Part shown: positions 57,601 through 64,000 of the stretch, one piece after another
Layout: every line of letters starts with the position of its first letter
Position numbering within the stretch: the stretch's first letter is position 1
DNA from: Eopsaltria australis
Lineage: Eukaryota > Chordata > Aves > Passeriformes > Petroicidae
Direction: 5' to 3'
DNA: 64,000 bases
NCBI GenBank assembly: GCA_034509425.1
Contig: JAVTVJ010001136.1
Coordinates: forward strand, 496,001-560,000
Program-made: the position numbers and the translations under genes
Notes under the pieces: generated by a model
Databases searched by the model: none
Told to the model about the DNA's origin: nothing
The model's input: the letters and a program-made list of their open reading frames with translations, nothing else

Positions 57601-59440
57601 AGGCCAATACTGAAACATGTGAACATTGACTAGGCACACAACGAGTTGATTCCAAGCTACTTTCCATTTTAAAAAAGGAATAAATCATTATAAACCAGGC
57701 TTACAGAACCCCAGCAGCAGGACTGTAATGCTCTGTGATCTGAAATTGCTCATAAATTCACAAAACTTTATCTCAGTGGATATTTCCTTGATGGAAATTG
57801 CAGACTGAATTACTGGAGAAAATTCCTTCATACGCATTTCCTCCATTTCTGAAACACCTATGTTTTCCATACCCGGATGTGGCTTTGCCATTCTCATTAA
57901 AATCTCTGAAAATCAGGCCAAGTTGAGAGCCCCAGAAAAACCTTCATTTGTAACTGCTCAGTGAAGAACAGCTATTATCTATGTCGAGTTTACAAGTGCC
58001 TAAATCAACATACAGCACATCTCTTCAAACCTGGCTTTCTCAGCTTCAAGTGTGAAATTAAAACCATCCTTGAGCAGGCCATCTGTGCAAGGCAGCCTAT
58101 AGGAAATGGAGCTTGCACAGATGGGACTTATCACACACTCCCTCATGTCATATCAACACAGCAGCTTTGCAAATCTGCCCTAAATAAACCAGAACTGACA
58201 ACACATTCTGTCTGAGGCCAGCGGGGCTGTGTAAGCCTAGCATGTACTTGGCAGAGGCTGGATTGTTCTCTCCACTTTTAGCAAACAACTCTCTCATAAA
58301 TGGAAAACTTGTGAATGTTCAAGTCTTGTGCTGCGTTCAAATGTCTGGAGGATTGTGTTCAGCAAAGTCTCCTGGAGGGATCAACTAATTTGCCTTCAAA
58401 TTCCTAGACATGAAACTGTAGGTTGCTTAAAAACTAGCAGGACATGACATGGCCTCCTCACAACCCACAGTGGGGACAGACACTGCTCTGGAATATTTTC
58501 TAGTCCCATTAACTCTTCACCAACACATAAAAATAACACTTTAAAGTTGTTTATTTTTACAAGTTACATTAGGTGAAGAATATAGCTAAGCAATATGGCT
58601 AAACACATATGGAAATGCTTAAGCAGCAGCTCTATTTTCTGTCCAAGAAGCCTGTAGACAAACACAATAAACTGAAGTTACACACATGAAAACTCAATGT
58701 ACTAAATGAAAAAAAAAAACCAAAAAAGTATGTTTTCATAAAAAACAAACTTTTTTTTTTTTTGTAAGAGGAGCATCTCAGAGAGGAGGGAGTAGCTTGA
58801 AACAGGCAAGCACAGAAATGGTAAAATACAGTTCAGAAGAATAAGGCACTGAGGAGGAGCCTTCCCAAGTCAGACCACACCTTCACCACCTGGCCACTGC
58901 CATGTGTCAGCCAGGGGCCTAAGGGAGAGAACTGGGAGCTGTGTCCCCAGCGAATCCCCTGCAGTTTAAGATTTCCACATGCCAGGTCTTCTGTACTGGT
59001 ACAACACTGACTTTGTTGAACTTTTTTCCAAGAATGGACCCAAGCACTTCTCTGCAAACCTTCAGAACCTGAGTCGTGTTGCACCAGGTGCCACATTGTA
59101 CTCAGCAGGCAGAGCAGTGTTTCCTTTTCTTTTTCCTGAACTTCCCTTTGATGTCCATACTTTTGGTTAGGGAATTAAGGAGAAATGGGGAACAAGTGCT
59201 TATCTTTGTCCCACTCCTTTGTTCAGGCCCATGTGTTCTGCATTTGCAAACTGTCCCAGGATGTGTTCCTGGGGGAGGCAGTACCTCCTTTAGCTGTAGC
59301 TTTCTCACGTTTCTCCACATTTACTGGCACAAAGTTGAACCTCCTGGTTTGTTTTTCAGTCCCACAGGACCAGATGGTAGGTATTTCCACAGCTTTAGAT
59401 CTGGCTGTGCCAAAGCTTCGAATTCCCTCACTTTGTTATT
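54621..59440. other. Unique non-coding sequence (4.8 kb)
   Basis: No gene supported. Homopolymer runs lie at 58.7-58.76 kb (poly-A, then about 15 T). The frames at 56.7-57.1 kb occur on both strands over the same GC-rich stretch and carry no recognised domain. Confidence 0.5.
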
Positions 59441-59449
59441 TCTCTATCC

Positions 59450-60780
59450 ATTGCCTCCCTTAGGTCTCCCAAGACTCCCCTGTCACTCTCATGGTAACTG
59501 CTCGTGGGTGCAACAACCATCACTGCTACACCATTTAACCAGTCACCGGTTTCCTAAAGAACATTCTCTTATGCCCAAGAAGATCAGTTGCTCTAAGGTT
59601 CTGTGACAAAGGACCTCGTCAGGAGCTGTTAGAAAATCAGAAGATACCCCACACACTGGAACACCCATCCAGATGTTTGTCCTTGAAGATTACTCAAGTG
59701 CAACTTCCTTTTACAAAAGCCACACTGACTCCTCCACATCCATATAAAATCAAGTGCCAACTCATTCTAATCTATATTATTCTTCTGAGAACACTGCACA
59801 ATACGAAGCCAGATTTCTGTCTTCTGCTCCCCAAGCTCCCTGGAACTCTCTTGCAAGCTGGCATCACATCAGCGCTGTCTGTTTTCAAATAGGAGTGAGG
59901 AGGTTTTAATTGAAAGGTTGCATCCAAGTGTTAATTATTGAACAGTTCCTCTCCTGACTCCTTCCTAGGTTCTGGCATCCTGGTCCCTGCAGGCAGGTGT
60001 TGCTCACTGTGTTCTTAAATTCTTAAATTAACAGCTGGGTTTGAGATGAGTTCTGGTAAGGAAACCAAGCACAATGTAGATGCCTCAGAAACTCAGTGTT
60101 TCTTTCTGCTCCACCTGATTTTTCATACCCTGGTCTCCATGAGTTTTTTCAAGCTTTTAGACAGGTTTCTTATTCCCAACATATTTGGGAAAGAACTGTT
60201 ACTTTTTATACTTTCTGAAAGCCTTTGAAAGTGTTTATTCTTTTCTGTCTTCCTCACTTGCTTATTACTTCAGCTTTTGGAAGTATGCCCCCGTCTCTCC
60301 AGCCTTCCTTCCCTGCTGCTTCACATCAGAACTCTCTCTCACAGCATTGACAGAGTCGAGGCATTTCCTCTGCAGCATAGAGCCTCTAAATCAGCTCCAG
60401 CTCTCTACAAAGGTTTCACCCTTGTCACTGCCCCTTTCAGTTTCTTTTTAACCTGCTGCCTCATTCTGATATATTTTCCCTTTAGCAAATCAAGGGATTT
60501 CAGTTCACTGAAGTTTTTGGCTTGGGTTACATCTGCAGGATCTGTAAGTGCCCTTGTGTTCACTGGCAGTGCAATTCTGTACTAAGTCCTGCACAATTCC
60601 CACAAGACAGTCCAAATTATCTTCCCCTCTCTAGATTTCTTCACCAGATGTTTCCCAAGGATGTCATTCTTGGACTGGGGTGCCAGTTTTCTCCCATTGT
60701 TTTTCCTGCTTTAAAGCTCCATACTCATTATTCTATACTTTTCCTATCTTGAAAAACAGGTATTTCAGCTTATTGCTTGG
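59450..60780 (-). mobile_element. Probable ancient LINE block, highly diverged
   Basis: A 1.3-kb pyrimidine-rich stretch whose phrases resemble antisense of old amniote CR1-like elements, such as CTTTTACAAAAGCCACACTG, GACCTCGTCAGGAGCTG and 'TCACTGAAGTTTTTGGCTTGGG'. No reverse-transcriptase frame survives. A protein-level search with translated CR1 would be needed to confirm it. Confidence 0.35.
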
Positions 60781-61598
60781 TTTATCATGCTGAGTTTTCT
60801 TTGTTCTACAGAAAATGTGAAAATTAATTATATTTCAAGAAAGGTAATCAGCATTTAGCTATTATTCATCATGTAAGTACAAAATAATTGTTTGCATTGC
60901 TTCTATTCTGTTGTCCTTAATAAATACATAAACATCCAGAAAGATTAATCCACTGGACAGATCCAGTTCTGCTTATACCAAGGAATTAAAAATAATTGCT
61001 CTCTTTGGAATTTCAGAATGAAATACATCACTGAATGAAACATTTTCTTTAGAACCTCAAAGAAAAGCAAGAAATGACAGGACCTTGCAAGTAGTTTATT
61101 TTCATTGCTTGCTGAAAAATAACTGTGACAGTTATTTAACCTCACCCAACTCTTCCTGTTGATGTTGATGCTGATCATGTTTGACACCTCAAACCAGCAC
61201 GTCAGTAAGAAAATAAGCTATAACTGAAAACTTCTCATTAAGTATGATTTTATTTTTTAAACACCTGTTATGGGAATAACACTGCCTTGAACTGCAGTGG
61301 GAAATGAGCAAGGTAAAGAAACTGCTGAAGACCTGAATGCTGGACAGAATGGTACAGATGGCATTTTTAGGTCAAAGGCTAAATCCTCAGAGAACAAAAG
61401 ACAAAGTTACTGCAGAGAGAACAAAAAGCATCAGCCCTAACACTGATCAAACATCTCAGCTGTTGGTACAAAGAGGTATGAAATTGGATTTAGGTACCAG
61501 TCTGCATTTCAGTGTTCCTGTTCCTTCAGCTGAGCCCCACATTTCTCTGCCTCTGTTCTGGAAGCTGCTGAGGTTGCAGAGGCAAAGAACCCCTCATT
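60781..61598. other. Unique AT-rich sequence
   Basis: AT-rich, with no gene or repeat that I can support. Confidence 0.55.
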
Positions 61599-61599
61599 G

Positions 61600-61975
61600 T
61601 ACTTTCACAGAATCCCCTAAGCTGGAGGGACCCACCAGGATCATCCAGTCCAGCTGCTGTCCCTGCCCAGACCCCCAACAATGCCAGCCTGGGCATCCCT
61701 GGCAGTGCTGCCCAAACGCTCCTGGAGCTCTGGCAGCCTCGGGGCCGTGCCCATTCCCTGGGGAGCCTGGGCAGTGCCCAGCACCCTCTGGGGGAAGAGC
61801 CTTGCCCTGCTCTGCAGCCTGAGCCTGCCCTGGCCCAGCTCCAGCCGTTCCCTGGCTCCTGTCCCTGTTACAGAGCAGAGATCAGAGCTGCCCCTCTGCT
61901 TCCGCTCACAAGTAAGCTGTAACTGTGATGAGTCTCCCCTCAGTGTCCTCCAGGTTGAAAAAACCAAGTGACTTG
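61600..61975 (-). mobile_element. CR1 LINE 3' fragment, about 370 bp
   Basis: Reverse-complement CR1 of the CCTGAGCTGG subfamily: CACAGAATCCCCTAAGCTGG, 'AGGGACCCACCAGGATCATCC', 'CAACAATGCCAGCCTGGGC', 'CTGGGCAGTGCCCAGCACCC', 'GCTCTGCAGCCTGAGCCTGCC', ending near 'CCTCAGTGTCCTCCAGGTTG'. Long frames across it are artefacts. Confidence 0.92.
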
Positions 61976-63520
61976 CTTAAGAACTACTGCCTGCTCCTCC
62001 AAATCACACCAGAGAAGCCACAGAACCTGCCAGGCCATTCTCCAGCACTGACTCAGCACCAGAAGGAAAACTCCGAGCCTGCAGTCACACATTTTCCAGG
62101 GTTTGAGACTACAATACCCAGTCATGAGAACAGAGAATGGCAAGATCCCAGCAAGCCAGACCCATCACTCTCTACGGCCTCTGTTACACACAGGAGTGAC
62201 AGTTATCCTGGGATAGTGTTTCCATCACAGCTCTGAGCAGGCTGCAGGGACAGTGCCTGACCCATCCCACACTCACACAGAGCTCTCCTGATCAGGATTC
62301 CAGCTGCATGTTGGAGCTCACACCCTCATTTCCCGTGGATCATCAAGCCTACCCTGTAGGATAACACATACCAAAGGTGGCAAATTAACATTGAAATAAA
62401 GCAATGTCCAGGACACCCTGGGAACAGGTTTGATGTTTTACATCATCTCCCAGAGTAAGCCGATGGAATTCCCGAGGATCGGGACAAGGGAATTGGTAAT
62501 GAGAGAGAAATAAATTCCTTCACCTCTGGGTTGAAAATCCAAGTCAGGCTGGTAGTAGCCAAGAACCATTAGCTCAACATCTGCTAGTTGTTTGGCAGCC
62601 CATGTGAAGTGAGTTATATCCCTCAGTGTCCACATCCCAGTCCCACTAATTGGCACCACATTGGCAATCTAAACACAGAGGTTAAGGTCTGAGCACACAG
62701 CAGGCAGCAACTCCAAGATCAGGCAGCTCCAGTTTGGAGGACACATGTGATAAATTATACTTTTGGTATATGGAACTCCATTTAATTGCCCCACCATCCT
62801 GTTCTGCCCTCAGAATAAAATTGTAAATCCAGGCAAGCCAAGGAACTGTCAGCAATGCCTTGTCCAGCACACAGCTCCTGCAGCAGGAACACACATTATT
62901 AGGTCCATTACCAGTCAAAGCAACTTAAACAACTGCTTACATTTTAAGCAAAATGCTGTACAGCATAAAGTCAAGTATGAGCTAAAGTGTTTGGATAATA
63001 GTTACCAATAGCCACAAAAACAGTATCTTTCCTTAAACTCTGGTTTTTAACCCAAAACTGCTCACTAAACACTCACTAAAAAGGCAGTAACAATATAATC
63101 TTATAGATCCCAAATAACAAGGCTCTTTTCTTTTTGTCTTTCGTTCCCCTGCAGCTTTCGAACAAAGAGTGCACAGGACCAAAGCTGATTTCAAAACAAG
63201 ACCCATTAACTTTTAGAGAATTATTCTTTTTGTTGCCCCATAGAAAAACATTTCTCTCTGAGGACAAAAAAAAAGTTGTTAGCTCTTAATGCATAGTAAT
63301 AAAGGAAAATTGATTCTTCATGTCATCTGAATATGGCAGCATAAAAAAGTCTAAGCTATGAGAGAAGGAAACTCACGTTACATTTTAGAAACTGTTCCTG
63401 ATGTTTACACATCACTTCAGTTTAAAGAACTGCTTATGATGGGAACATGATGAAAGCTGTTGAGCATGAAGGAAGATGGAAACGAAGCCTAAAGAAGCAT
63501 CTTTGCCAGAACTCTACAAA
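61976..63520. other. Unique non-coding sequence with an exon-like minus-strand frame
   Basis: Mostly unique DNA. The minus-strand frame 62438-62668 has a good acceptor and a composition unlike repeats but no recognised homologue; see findings. No other feature supported. Confidence 0.5.
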
Positions 63521-63522
63521 AA

Positions 63523-63780
63523 AGAGAATCAGAGTCAGTTTGGGAGGGACCTCTGGAGTTTTCCAATACAATCAGCTGCTCAAAGAATGGCCAACTTCAG
63601 AGTGGGGTGAGGTTGCCCAAGTATGTGTTAGATGAAAGCACAACACAGCACAGTGCCCTGCAGAACCCATCTATAAAGAAATTTTTCTTGCAAACCCAAT
63701 CTCCTCTTCATTTACCACTGCTCTGGAAAGGATTCCATTCTAAGCTGTGCTGAGAAGCAATAGGGCCAGCAGCCATCAGG
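63523..63780 (-). mobile_element. CR1 LINE 3' fragment
   Basis: Reverse-complement tail AGAGAATCAGAGTCAGTTTG, 'GGGAGGGACCTCTGGAGTTTTCC', 'AATCAGCTGCTCAAAG', 'GGCCAACTTCAGAGTGGGGTGAGGTTGCCCAAG'. The older, 'quarter-moon' type CR1 tail. The right limit is approximate. Confidence 0.85.
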
Positions 63781-64000
63781 AACAGAGATACACTGCAAAG
63801 GAAACAAACCCAATCTGAGCACCCAGTAGGACCAAGGGATGGAGAACTTCAGCTGCTAGAATGCAGACTTGAGGCCAGGAGACTCTGAGAGAGCTTGGAA
63901 AATCCAGTTCTCCCAAGATCTGTGGGTTTTTTACATTGGAGAGGTATGCTCAGCCTGTGAGAAAAAGGCAGCAGTGTGCATGAAAACAAACCCAACCCCC

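Noticed and set aside
59076..59606. 176-codon plus-strand ORF
   Set aside because: It has no recognised protein signature and extends into a region that looks like decayed repeat.
1..64000. tRNA, rRNA, snoRNA or microRNA genes
   Set aside because: I scanned for tRNA B-box-like GGTTCGAATCC words and saw none. Small hairpin RNAs cannot be called reliably by eye, so none is claimed.

Overview
The window is vertebrate nuclear DNA, almost certainly from a bird and probably a songbird. The main evidence is about a dozen 3'-truncated CR1 LINE copies of the avian type, a solo LTR of the avian ERVL type, GT-AG introns around short exons, and low coding density with simple repeats throughout. Nothing looks bacterial or viral in organisation. 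Nearly all open reading frames longer than 60 codons are chance frames or lie inside repeats.

One protein-coding gene is firmly supported. Six exons on the minus strand (15246-15310, 11471-11638, 10122-10289, 2438-2491, 1882-2021 and 1006-1085, in transcript order) join in a single open frame of 675 nt, with GT-AG splice sites and matching phases. They encode about 225 residues of the N-terminal helical region of EXD3, the vertebrate homologue of C. elegans MUT-7 and Drosophila Nibbler, 3'-5' exonucleases of small-RNA metabolism. The DEDD exonuclease and Mut7-C domains must be encoded to the left of base 1. The initiating exon was not identified and should lie to the right of 15310.

Layout: 1-15.3 kb holds EXD3 exons and introns, with an LTR-like fragment near 285-870, old and young CR1 copies, a dense conserved-looking non-coding block at 7.86-8.29 kb and a (TTCC)n array at 8.5 kb. 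15.3-29 kb is intronic or upstream DNA with CR1 copies and an RFX X-box-like site. 29.6-30.7 kb is a 1-kb 13-bp minisatellite that creates false ORFs of up to about 500 codons. 34.8-35.9 kb has a (GATG)n array followed by a GC-rich 38-bp minisatellite. 35.9-45 kb is mostly unique, with a CpG-rich block at 40.78-40.98 kb. 45.0-48.2 kb is a nest of elements: a CR1, an ERVL-type LTR, a CpG-rich 40-bp triplication and an inverted CR1. 48-64 kb is mostly unique DNA with CR1 fragments and probable ancient LINE remains.

I saw no novel multi-gene system. The most useful observations are the partial EXD3 model and its missing 5' end, candidate extra exons, the frame-invariant minisatellite, three CpG-rich blocks that could hold a promoter, and several candidate regulatory elements. 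No computation was run; family assignments rest on reading the translated sequence against remembered family features.
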